The notes beneath the pieces were generated by a model. It had not been told where the DNA came from, made no database searches, and saw only the letters and a program-made list of their open reading frames with translations. Of a stretch of 15,877 nucleotides of DNA, positions 6,582 to 13,691 are shown in pieces. This DNA is from Alistipes sp. CAG:514. Its GTDB lineage: Bacteria; Bacteroidota; Bacteroidia; Bacteroidales; UBA932. The position numbers and the translations under genes are program-made. Location: contig HF986025.1 of NCBI GenBank assembly GCA_000431015.1, positions 1 to 15,877 of the forward strand, written 5' to 3'. The stretch's first letter is position 1, and every line of letters begins with the position of its first letter.

Positions 6582-6977
6582 ATGGAAAAGGTTTGGGATC
6601 CGTTGAGGAAGAAGGAGGTGGCGCTGACGCCGGAGGAGAAGGTGCGGCAGTGGTTCATCGGCGTGCTGCGGGAGAGGCTGAAGGTTCCCGAGTATATGAT
6701 GATGAGCGAGGTGGCGATGAAGTTCGGAGGGAAGGATTTCCGTGCCGACATCCTCGTCTACAGGCGGGACACGGCTCCGCTGATGGTGGTGGAGTGCAAG
6801 CGGGAGGATGTTCAGATGAGCCGGGAGGTGCTGGAGCAGGCGCTTCGGTACAATCTGGTGCTGAATGTGAAATATGTGGTGATTACCAATGGGTTGAAGA
6901 CTTTCGGCTTCGCGCGCGACGGCGAATCATATTCACAGATGAAAACTTTCCCGGATTGGGAGACAATGCAGAAATAA
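6582..6977 (+). CDS. Stand-alone HsdR N-terminal-like nuclease-fold protein
   Basis: The 131-residue protein resembles the N-terminal domain of type I restriction HsdR subunits (HSDR_N_2 type). It keeps a complete PD-(D/E)XK pattern: D56 in RADILVY, E71 and K73 in VVECKRED, and a downstream Q86 in LEQALRY. There is no ATPase domain and no methylase or specificity gene nearby, so it is not part of a restriction system here. It may be a small DNA- or RNA-processing nuclease; its function is unknown. From memory, similar single-domain proteins are widespread in Bacteroidota genomes. It starts 27 nt after tcdA, and its stop TAA directly abuts the ATG of cca, which implies co-transcription. Confidence 0.82.
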   Translation: MEKVWDPLRKKEVALTPEEKVRQWFIGVLRERLKVPEYMMMSEVAMKFGGKDFRADILVYRRDTAPLMVVECKREDVQMSREVLEQALRYNLVLNVKYVVITNGLKTFGFARDGESYSQMKTFPDWETMQK

Positions 6978-8540
6978 ATGGGTGCTACTATAACACAAGG
7001 CTATCTTGACAGGCCGATTTTCGGAATAGTCTCGGATGCGGCCGAGGCGTTGGGCGTGAGGGCTTTCGTGATCGGAGGCTACGTGCGGGACTGCTTTCTC
7101 GGCAGGCCGAACGACGACATAGACATCGTGGTGGAGGGGAGCGGAATCCAGCTCGCCGAGGCGGTGGCCGCGAGGATCGAGGAAAAGGAGAGGCGGCATT
7201 GCAACGTGTCCATATTCAAGACCTTCGGTACCGCGATGCTGAAATGGCACGGGGCGGAGATCGAGTTCGTCGGCGCGCGGAAGGAGTCCTACCGCCACGA
7301 CTCCCGCAAGCCGATCGTCGAGGACGGGACGCTTGAGGAGGATCAGGAACGCAGGGACTTCACCATCAATGCGATGGCCTTCAGCCTCCAGAAGGAGGAC
7401 TACGGCGCTCTCGTTGATCCGTTCGGCGGCATCAGGGATCTCGCGGCGGGGATAATCCGCACTCCTCTGGAACCCGAGCGGACCTACAGCGACGACCCTC
7501 TGAGGATGCTCCGCGCGATCCGCTTTGCCACGAAACTCAGCACGCCGGAGCAAAAATTCACCATCGTCCCGGAATCCCTGCGCGCGATGAGGAATATGCG
7601 CGATCGGATGACGATCCTTTCCAAGGAGCGCATCGTCGAGGAACTCAACAAGATCCTCGTCACGCCGCACCCTTCGATGGGATTCTTCCTGATGGACGAG
7701 ACCGGGCTTCTTGAATATATCCTCCCGGATCTTCTGAATCTCAAAGGTGTGGAATCCGTTGACGGAAAGGGACATAAGGAGATATTCTCGCACACGCTCC
7801 AGGTTGTTGACAACGTGGCGGCCTCGGAGATCGAGGGCATCGCCTCCGGTGTCTTGAAGGATTATGCGCCCGAAGAGGGGGGTGACGGTTTCGTCGAGTC
7901 CGTCCGCACTATGCCGAATGTCTGGCTCCGCTGGGCCGCCCTCCTGCACGACATCGGAAAGCCGGCGTCCAAGCGTTTCGACCCTTCGGTCGGCTGGACA
8001 TTCCACGGTCACGAGGTGGTGGGCGCGAAGATGGTTCCGAGAATATTCAAGGCCCTGAAGATGCCTCTGAACGAGAAGATGAAGTACGTCCAGAAGCTCG
8101 TGAGCCTCCATCATAGGCCTATCGCCCTTGTGGACGAGGAGGTTACGGACTCAGCTGTGCGCCGTCTTCTGTTCGACGCCGGCAACGAGATTGATGACCT
8201 GATGCTCCTGTGCAACGCCGACATCACATCCAAGAACCCGGTGAAGGTCGCCCAGATCCGCCAGAATTTTGAACTGGTGAAGCGCAAGCTCGTCGAGGTC
8301 GAGGCCAAGGACGCCATTCGCAACTTCAAGAACCCGATTACCGGTGAATATGTGATGGAGGTCTATGGCCTGAGTCCGTGCCGCGAGATAGGTGTCCTGA
8401 AGGAATATGTCAAGGAAGCCATCCTGGACGGCCAGATCGGCAACAACTTCGAGGAGGCCGACGCCCTCATGCGCGCCAAGGCCGCAGGGATGGGGCTTGT
8501 GCCCGTGGGTTTAAACAAAACAGATTCTCTTAAACAGTGA
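6978..8540 (+). CDS. cca: CCA-adding tRNA nucleotidyltransferase with HD domain
   Basis: The 520-residue enzyme would build or repair the 3' CCA of tRNAs from CTP and ATP. The class II nucleotidyltransferase head shows GGYVRD (33-38) and the metal-binding DDIDIVV (D47, D49). RRDFTINAMAF follows near residue 130 and YSDDPLRMLRAIRFA at about 173-187. A poly(A)-polymerase-type RNA-binding region comes next, then an HD phosphohydrolase domain with LLHDIGKP (H324, D325) and FHGHEVVGA. It begins directly after the stop of the preceding gene and meets the next gene within a few bases. The tmRNA in this window lacks an encoded CCA and would be a substrate. GAA-TAT is used at Glu-Tyr positions although GAG predominates elsewhere in the gene. 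Confidence 0.95.
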   Translation: MGATITQGYLDRPIFGIVSDAAEALGVRAFVIGGYVRDCFLGRPNDDIDIVVEGSGIQLAEAVAARIEEKERRHCNVSIFKTFGTAMLKWHGAEIEFVGARKESYRHDSRKPIVEDGTLEEDQERRDFTINAMAFSLQKEDYGALVDPFGGIRDLAAGIIRTPLEPERTYSDDPLRMLRAIRFATKLSTPEQKFTIVPESLRAMRNMRDRMTILSKERIVEELNKILVTPHPSMGFFLMDETGLLEYILPDLLNLKGVESVDGKGHKEIFSHTLQVVDNVAASEIEGIASGVLKDYAPEEGGDGFVESVRTMPNVWLRWAALLHDIGKPASKRFDPSVGWTFHGHEVVGAKMVPRIFKALKMPLNEKMKYVQKLVSLHHRPIALVDEEVTDSAVRRLLFDAGNEIDDLMLLCNADITSKNPVKVAQIRQNFELVKRKLVEVEAKDAIRNFKNPITGEYVMEVYGLSPCREIGVLKEYVKEAILDGQIGNNFEEADALMRAKAAGMGLVPVGLNKTDSLKQ

Positions 8541-8545
8541 AGATT

Positions 8546-9556
8546 ATGGACAGAAGAAAATTCATCAAGGTCGGAGCCGGCGCCGTCACTGTCGGAGCGG
8601 TGTCGGGCGGGTTCGCGCTTATGCGGGCTTCCGAACGTTCCGCTGAAATCGGGCCTTACGCTGGTTCCGTTGGTTCCGGGTCGTTGGAAGGCCTTTCGGG
8701 AGAACGGACATATTCATCGGAATCGGGAAAAGCGGGTAAGGATGATCTTCTTGTGAGGTTTCTCGGGACGGGCGCCGCGGACTGGGACGGCGTGGATGAG
8801 AGGGGAGAGTTGAGAAGGCTTTCAAGCGTCCTGCTTGACAACCGCATCCTGATAGACTTCACCCCTACCGACACCGACATGCTACCGGAAGGGTTCGTGG
8901 CTCCGGATGCCGTGTTCTATACTCATTCGCATTCAGATCATTACAATCCCAAGTCCGCGATCGGAACCCTTAATGCCAAGGTCGTCTATGTCGGCGACAC
9001 CTGGCTGGAGAGGGCGAAGGCGGATTTCGCCGCCGCTTCTTCGGAACTCGGAAAACCCTCGCCGGAGGTTGTCGGCATCCCGGTGGGCAGGAAGGTGCGG
9101 TGCGGCGACATCACCATCACCTCTCTTCCCGGCAACCATGCGACGAAGGACGACAGCGAGCAGACTCTCATCTACCTGATAGAGAAAGGCTCCGTTCGTG
9201 TCCTCTATGCGACCGACACCGGAGGGATCCCTGTGAGGGCCGCCAGACTTGTCGGAATCGACGCCCACATCGCTGACGGTAAGCCGATAACCGGACTGAT
9301 CATGGAGGCTACCATGGGCATCGATTATGATGAGGATTTCCGGATCTACACTCACTCCAGTGTCGGCACGGTCCTTCGCACGACCCACGTCCTCCTGTCC
9401 ACGGGACGGCTCACCGCCCCGGAAGGCCAGCCCGTCTACCTGACCCACATGGCCAGAACCCTCCACGGCACGCAAGCCCAGCTGGACGCCACCCTCCCGT
9501 CCCCGCTCCGCGCCGCCTACGATGGCCTGGAGGTCATCTTCCGAGGACGCGCCTGA
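8546..9556 (+). CDS. Tat-signal metallo-beta-lactamase-fold hydrolase
   Basis: The N-terminus MDRRKFIKVGAGAVTVGAV has a twin-arginine motif and a hydrophobic stretch, so export through Tat in folded form is likely. The MBL-fold metal site is visible: HSHSDH (H127, H129, D131, H132), a His in LPGNHATKD, an Asp in ATDTGG and a late His in YLTHMA. FLGTGAADW at the domain start resembles the phosphodiesterase-like branch (PhnP or RNase Z relatives). The substrate is unknown; an exported phosphodiesterase or related hydrolase is plausible. I chose ATG 8546; a GTG at 8537 overlaps the cca stop and would add only three residues before the Tat motif. It ends the tcdA cluster. Serine-, glycine- and glutamate-rich linker sequence separates the signal from the domain. 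Confidence 0.85.
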   Translation: MDRRKFIKVGAGAVTVGAVSGGFALMRASERSAEIGPYAGSVGSGSLEGLSGERTYSSESGKAGKDDLLVRFLGTGAADWDGVDERGELRRLSSVLLDNRILIDFTPTDTDMLPEGFVAPDAVFYTHSHSDHYNPKSAIGTLNAKVVYVGDTWLERAKADFAAASSELGKPSPEVVGIPVGRKVRCGDITITSLPGNHATKDDSEQTLIYLIEKGSVRVLYATDTGGIPVRAARLVGIDAHIADGKPITGLIMEATMGIDYDEDFRIYTHSSVGTVLRTTHVLLSTGRLTAPEGQPVYLTHMARTLHGTQAQLDATLPSPLRAAYDGLEVIFRGRA

Positions 9557-9798
9557 TCTGCCCGTGAGGGACTTCGGTGAATCCTGCGCAAGGGAAGAGA
9601 GGACTGTCTCGAGTTTTACAAATCACTTTCAGCCCCATCCCCCGTATGCCGCGCTCCAGCCGCACATGGGCTGAAAAACTTTCACTTTTGCTGTGGACTT
9701 TTTCAGCCGGTTCTGCCCTTCATCGCCTTCTGTGGCACAACGCCATGAACGGGTTTCGTAAGCCTGTCCAGCCGCCGCCATTGATGTTAGGTTTTTTC

Positions 9799-9831
9799 CT
9801 TCGTTAAATTCTTTCGTTAAAGAATACGAAG
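9799..9831. repeat. AT-rich inverted repeat upstream of the SNF2 gene
   Basis: CTTCGT (9799-9804), TAA bulge, ATTCTTT (9808-9814), loop CGTT, AAAGAAT (9819-9825) and ACGAAG (9826-9831) form 13 perfect pairs with one 3-nt bulge. It ends 24 bp before a -7-like box. It could be an operator for a dimeric repressor or a terminator of the upstream cluster; a six-T run comes before the left arm, not after the right. Confidence 0.7.
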
Positions 9832-9855
9832 AGACAGAAAGTGGATAAAGTTGTG

Positions 9856-9863
9856 TATCTTTA
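9856..9863 (+). promoter_or_regulatory. Possible -7 box of the SNF2 gene
   Basis: TATCTTTA differs from TAnnTTTG at the last base only. It lies 21 nt before ATG 9885 and just after the inverted repeat at 9799-9831. Confidence 0.4.
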
Positions 9864-9884
9864 AGACCTTAAATTCGAACAGAA

Positions 9885-12422
9885 ATGAAATCAGCACCAC
9901 GTAAGGCCGGGAAGAAGCCGGCGGTCAGGGAGAAGCGGATCTCCAACATTGTTCGTCCGTCGGATTTGACATCAATGGAATGGCAGGTCGCCTTGCGGCG
10001 GCAGGCGGCGCAGAAGGAGAACCTTATAGTGCGGCAGCCTGTGGACGAGGGACGGTACGGGGTCTACGAGGTGAGCAACCCGCTCAGCCGCAGTGTCTAC
10101 AAAGTCGTTTACAGGGGATTGGCAAGCAAATGGAACTTCTGCTCGTGTCCGGATTTCAAGACCAATCAGCTGGGAACATGCAAGCACATAGAAGCGGTGA
10201 AAATCTGGCGGACGGACCACAGGAAAGGCAGACTCGGGGATCTGCCGCCATATTCATCGCTCTATCTGACATATTCAGAGTGCCGCACCATCCGTATCAG
10301 GATAGGGTCGGTCAGAAGAGCCTCGATGAGGCTTCTGGCGAGTGAATATTTTTCCGCCGACGGGGTCGCGCTTCCAGGCAAGGTGTCAGAGCTGGAGGGT
10401 TTCATCATAAGGGCGAAGGAACTCGACCCGGACTTCCGCTGCTACCCTGATGTGCTTGACTACATCTCGGAGACGAAGGATTCGGATTACCGTAAGGGCT
10501 TTCTGTCCAAACTGACGGACAAGGACTTGGACGGCCTTTTGAAAACCAGTCTCTACCCTTACCAAAAGGAGGGAATCCGCTTCGCCTTCGCAAAGGGCAA
10601 GTCCATCATCGCGGACGAGATGGGGCTTGGAAAGACGGTCCAGGCCATCGGCGCGGCGGAACTCCTCCGCAAGGCCGGCTTGGTGTCTTCCGTACTCATC
10701 ATCTGCCCCACGTCGCTTAAGTACCAGTGGCAGAAGGAGATCGAGAAATTCACGGACTCCTCCGCCCTGGTGATAGAGGGCGATCCGGTCAAGCGCGCCC
10801 AGATGTACAAGTCTGATGTGTTCTACAAGATAGTCTCCTACCACGCAATGAACAGGGACGTGCGCCTGAAAGGGGAGATGTTCGCCGAATGTGTCATCAT
10901 GGACGAGGTCCAGCGCCTGAAGAACTGGAACACCCAGATCGCGAGGTCGGCCAGACATATTCATTCGGACTATTCCATCGTGCTTTCGGGTACGCCGCTG
11001 GAGAACAAGCTTGAGGATCTGTATTCAGTGATGCAGCTGGTGGATCAGTACTGCCTCGGCCCTTACTACAAGTTCGTGGAAGAGACCACGGTCCGGGATG
11101 ACACCGGCAAGGTGCTGTCCTACCGCAATTTGAATATGGTGTCGGAGAAGATCCGCTCCCGCCTCATACGCCGCCGCAAGGCGGATGTCTCGCTTCAGAT
11201 GCCGGCACGCACCGACAAACTGCTTTTCGTGCCCATGACCCCTCAGCAGAGGGAGATGCACGATGAGTGGAAGGCCGCCGTCGCCAAGATTGTGTACAAG
11301 TGGAAGAGAATGCATTTCATCAGCGAGACCGACCGGCGAAGGCTGCTGCTCATGCTCAGCCAGATGAGGATGGTCTGCGACAGCACTTTCATCCTTGACC
11401 AGAAGACGCGGTACGACACCAAGGTTGAGGAGACGATGAACATCCTCCACGACCTGTTCGAGTCCGGGGATGAGAAGGTGGTGATTTTCAGCCAGTGGGA
11501 GAGGATGACCAGGCTGATCGCCGCCGAACTTGCGGGTGCGGGCGTGCGTTACTCCTCCTTGAACGGGCTGGTGCCGTCGGAGAAGCGCAAGAAGCTGTGC
11601 GATGATTTTCAGGAGGATCCGGATTGCAGGGTCTTCATCTCGACGGACGCTGGCAGCACGGGTCTGAACCTTCAGGCTGCGTCCCTCGTGATCAATCTGG
11701 ATCTGCCGTGGAATCCGGCGGTCCTTGAGCAGCGCATTGCCAGAATCTACAGAATTGGCCAGAAACGCAGCATCCAGGTCATAAACATGGTCGCGCGCGA
11801 CTCGTTCGAGGAGCGGATGCTCTCGACCCTCAATTTCAAATCCTCGCTCTTCGAAGGAATATTCGATGGCGGCGATGACACCGTCGTACTGGATGACAGC
11901 CGCCTCGGCAAGGTGCTGGAAGGGGTTTCTGAATATGTTGACGCGCCTTCCGAGACCGAACCATATGACGGATCAGCCGAAACGATGGAGAAGGAGCTGG
12001 CTGAGAAACCTGTTCCGGAGGTGGGCTTTGGAATAATGGATCCTGTTGAGGATTCCGATGTGGAGTCTGGCGTTGGTTCCGAAGTCGTCCCTGAAAAGGA
12101 AGATGCTGCCGTCGTGAATGGAGTCGGGAATGCTGAGGAAGCAGTAGCAGGGGGCGGAGCGGGCGAAAATGAGCCGGCAGAAGAGGGACAAAGGGTTGGG
12201 AAAGTCCGTCCTGCATCTCCCGAAGTCCTTGTCAGCCAAGGTGTCGCGTTCCTTTCCGGTCTGGCTGAGACCTTGCGCTCGGAGGAAGGTGTCCGGAATC
12301 TGACCGAGACCCTGGTCAAGACCGACCCCGTTTCCGGAAAGTCTGAGCTCCGCATCCCCGTTCCCGACAAAGAGACCGTCACCGGCATCCTCGCCCTCTT
12401 CGGCAAGCTCCTGAAAGGCTGA
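9885..12422 (+). CDS. SWIM zinc-finger SNF2/DEAD-like helicase
   Basis: The 845-residue protein starts with a SWIM zinc finger: C86-S-C88 and C99-K-H101 in CSCPDFKTNQLGTCKH. A SNF2 ATPase core follows. Walker A is DEMGLGKT (244-251), Walker B is DEVQ (340-343), motif III is LSGTPLENKLEDLY, and motif VI is QRIARIYRIGQ (616-626). It should translocate on double-stranded DNA using ATP and remodel protein-DNA complexes, as RapA-like enzymes do. After residue 680 a long acidic low-complexity tail (many Glu, Val, Gly, Ala, Pro) leads to a short ordered-looking C-terminus, SGILALFGKLLKG-like in its last residues. No methylase, nuclease or DISARM-like partner lies beside it, so a housekeeping role is as likely as defence. 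ATG 9885 has a weak -7 box 21 nt upstream. Confidence 0.92.
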   Translation: MKSAPRKAGKKPAVREKRISNIVRPSDLTSMEWQVALRRQAAQKENLIVRQPVDEGRYGVYEVSNPLSRSVYKVVYRGLASKWNFCSCPDFKTNQLGTCKHIEAVKIWRTDHRKGRLGDLPPYSSLYLTYSECRTIRIRIGSVRRASMRLLASEYFSADGVALPGKVSELEGFIIRAKELDPDFRCYPDVLDYISETKDSDYRKGFLSKLTDKDLDGLLKTSLYPYQKEGIRFAFAKGKSIIADEMGLGKTVQAIGAAELLRKAGLVSSVLIICPTSLKYQWQKEIEKFTDSSALVIEGDPVKRAQMYKSDVFYKIVSYHAMNRDVRLKGEMFAECVIMDEVQRLKNWNTQIARSARHIHSDYSIVLSGTPLENKLEDLYSVMQLVDQYCLGPYYKFVEETTVRDDTGKVLSYRNLNMVSEKIRSRLIRRRKADVSLQMPARTDKLLFVPMTPQQREMHDEWKAAVAKIVYKWKRMHFISETDRRRLLLMLSQMRMVCDSTFILDQKTRYDTKVEETMNILHDLFESGDEKVVIFSQWERMTRLIAAELAGAGVRYSSLNGLVPSEKRKKLCDDFQEDPDCRVFISTDAGSTGLNLQAASLVINLDLPWNPAVLEQRIARIYRIGQKRSIQVINMVARDSFEERMLSTLNFKSSLFEGIFDGGDDTVVLDDSRLGKVLEGVSEYVDAPSETEPYDGSAETMEKELAEKPVPEVGFGIMDPVEDSDVESGVGSEVVPEKEDAAVVNGVGNAEEAVAGGGAGENEPAEEGQRVGKVRPASPEVLVSQGVAFLSGLAETLRSEEGVRNLTETLVKTDPVSGKSELRIPVPDKETVTGILALFGKLLKG

Positions 12423-12619
12423 CACCGACGCTTTGCCGGAAAACGGTCAACGAATATGTCGAAGTGTCCTTCTATTCATTTTAGCCACAGGGTTGATGCC
12501 GGTACGGCGCGGCTCGGTGGCGGGCGGGATTGTCTTACGCGTCACCCGGAATCCCAGATTGACACTGGTGGGGTTGGAGTCCGGAGAAAAATGAGTATAT
12601 TCGCACGCATTTTCAGGGA
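12423..12619. other. Short intergenic region before the EamA gene
   Basis: It contains no gene I can support and no strong terminator. It holds two copies of the recurring GAATAT/ATATTC hexamer (12452 and 12597), the second overlapping the candidate -7 box. Confidence 0.4.
12596..12603 (+). promoter_or_regulatory. Possible -7 box of the EamA gene
   Basis: TATATTCG resembles TAnnTTTG with C for T at position seven. It lies 16 nt before ATG 12620. No clear -33 element is seen. Confidence 0.35.
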
Positions 12620-13516
12620 ATGGGAGATACTAATCTTAGGACGGCTTTTCTTCAGCTGCATCTGAGTGTGCTGCTGGCTGGGTTTACGGGGCTGTTCGGC
12701 AAGTTGATCACGCTCAATGAGGTCACGTTGACATGGTACCGGCTGTTCTTCACGACAGCCGTGCTTGTTCTGTTCATCGGATTCCCTAAGGTCAGTTGGA
12801 AGAAGTTCCTTCAGATCGCCGGGAACGGGACTTTGCTCGGGCTGCACTGGATCCTGTTCTACGCCTCCATCAAGGCGAGCAACGTGTCGATCGGTGTGGT
12901 CAGTTTCGCCAGTCTGGGATTCTTCACTTCGATTTTCGAGCCGCTGGTCTTCCATAGGAGGATCTCGGTGGTCGAGATGCTGCTGGCACTCATCACCGTG
13001 GCGGGACTGGTGTGCATCTTCTCATTTGACTCCCGCTACCGGACCGGAATCATACTGGGAGTCATTTCCGCCGCCGTTTGTTCCTTATACTCAATAACCA
13101 ATAAGATTGCCAGCGAGGGCGTGAGATCCCGGACGGTGCTGCTCTATCAGATGGCGGGCGGACTGCTCGGCGTGACTGTGATCATCCCTGTCTACCTTCT
13201 GATCTATCCTTCGACGCAGCCGGTGATGGTCTTCCCGACAGGTGCGAACCTGTGGTGGATGCTGTGTCTGGTACTGTTCTGCACGGTCGGTCTTTACCTC
13301 CTGCAGATCATTGTGCTGAGGAAGCTGTCCGCGTTCACCGTCAACCTTACCTACAATCTTGAGCCCTGCTACACCGTCATAATCGCCTTCCTCGCCTTCG
13401 GAGAGGCCCGCGAGTTGAACACCTCCTTCTACATGGGCATTTCCCTGGTGATTCTCAGCGTGTTGCTTCAGACGGTCAGGGCGTTGCGAAGACCGCTTCG
13501 TAGAGGGTGCCTTTAA
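12620..13516 (+). CDS. EamA/DMT-family membrane transporter
   Basis: The 298-residue protein is almost wholly hydrophobic with about ten predicted membrane helices arranged as two EamA halves. Early features are FTGLFGKLITL and the WYRLFFTT helix; the second half ends LEPCYTVIIAFLAFGEA, a typical EamA segment. Members export or import small metabolites or amino acids across the inner membrane; the substrate cannot be read. ATG 12620 is chosen because an ATG at 12591 is out of frame. The C-terminal codons (RALRRPLRR) carry a short hairpin sequence that is duplicated downstream at 13542. The gene is convergent with the isomerase-like gene. Unlike most genes here it contains no GAATAT/ATATTC hexamer. 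Confidence 0.9.
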   Translation: MGDTNLRTAFLQLHLSVLLAGFTGLFGKLITLNEVTLTWYRLFFTTAVLVLFIGFPKVSWKKFLQIAGNGTLLGLHWILFYASIKASNVSIGVVSFASLGFFTSIFEPLVFHRRISVVEMLLALITVAGLVCIFSFDSRYRTGIILGVISAAVCSLYSITNKIASEGVRSRTVLLYQMAGGLLGVTVIIPVYLLIYPSTQPVMVFPTGANLWWMLCLVLFCTVGLYLLQIIVLRKLSAFTVNLTYNLEPCYTVIIAFLAFGEARELNTSFYMGISLVILSVLLQTVRALRRPLRRGCL

Positions 13517-13577
13517 GTCAGCCAACTCCTCCTACTAATCCCAGACGGTCAGGGCGTTGCGGAAGACCGCTTCGTAG
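13469..13577 (+). repeat. Direct duplication of the EamA gene 3' end
   Basis: A 35-bp block inside the gene (13469-13503) recurs at 13542-13577 with a single extra G, 73 bp downstream. Each copy holds GAAGACCGCTTC, a small stem-loop, stronger in the first copy (CGAAG-ACCG-CTTCG). The first copy encodes the last helix end and basic tail; the second is noncoding. Confidence 0.85.
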
Positions 13578-13609
13578 GCCGGTGGCTGGCGGATGGAGTC
13601 GCTCTACAG

Positions 13610-13679
13610 GCTCAGTGGCCGATGCTCAGTGGCCGATGCTCAATGACCGATGCTTAGTGACTGATGCTCAGTGGCCGAG
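13610..13679. repeat. 14-bp tandem repeat between convergent genes
   Basis: Five units of GCTCAGTGGCCGAT, with substitutions in units three, four and five, begin at 13610, 13624, 13638, 13652 and 13666. The array ends 12 bp before the stop of the minus-strand isomerase-like gene. Confidence 0.88.
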
Positions 13680-13691
13680 GCGGTGCCGTAG

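Larger units (their letters stand above)
9557..9884. other. Intergenic region before the SNF2 gene
   Basis: I see no credible gene. TTTCAGCCC (9627-9635) pairs with GGGCTGAAA (9668-9676) over a 32-nt loop and may help end transcription of the preceding cluster. A strong AT-rich palindrome follows at 9799-9831. A 76-codon open frame (9577-9807) has no family features. Confidence 0.55.

Noticed and set aside
6582..6977. Type I restriction-modification locus
   Set aside because: Only the N-terminal HsdR-like domain exists; no helicase part, methylase or specificity subunit is adjacent.
6933..8114. 393-codon minus-strand open frame
   Set aside because: It is antisense to cca, which has complete catalytic motifs. 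The antisense peptide resembles no family.
9577..9807. 76-codon plus-strand open frame
   Set aside because: No start signal or homology pattern, and it spans a hairpin and the left part of the palindrome.
9885..12422. SNF2 helicase as part of an antiphage system
   Set aside because: No methylase, PLD nuclease or other DISARM-type partner lies beside it.
11747..12425. Minus-strand open frames rich in Ser, Thr and Pro
   Set aside because: They are antisense to the acidic low-complexity tail of the SNF2 protein, and their composition is a consequence of that tail.
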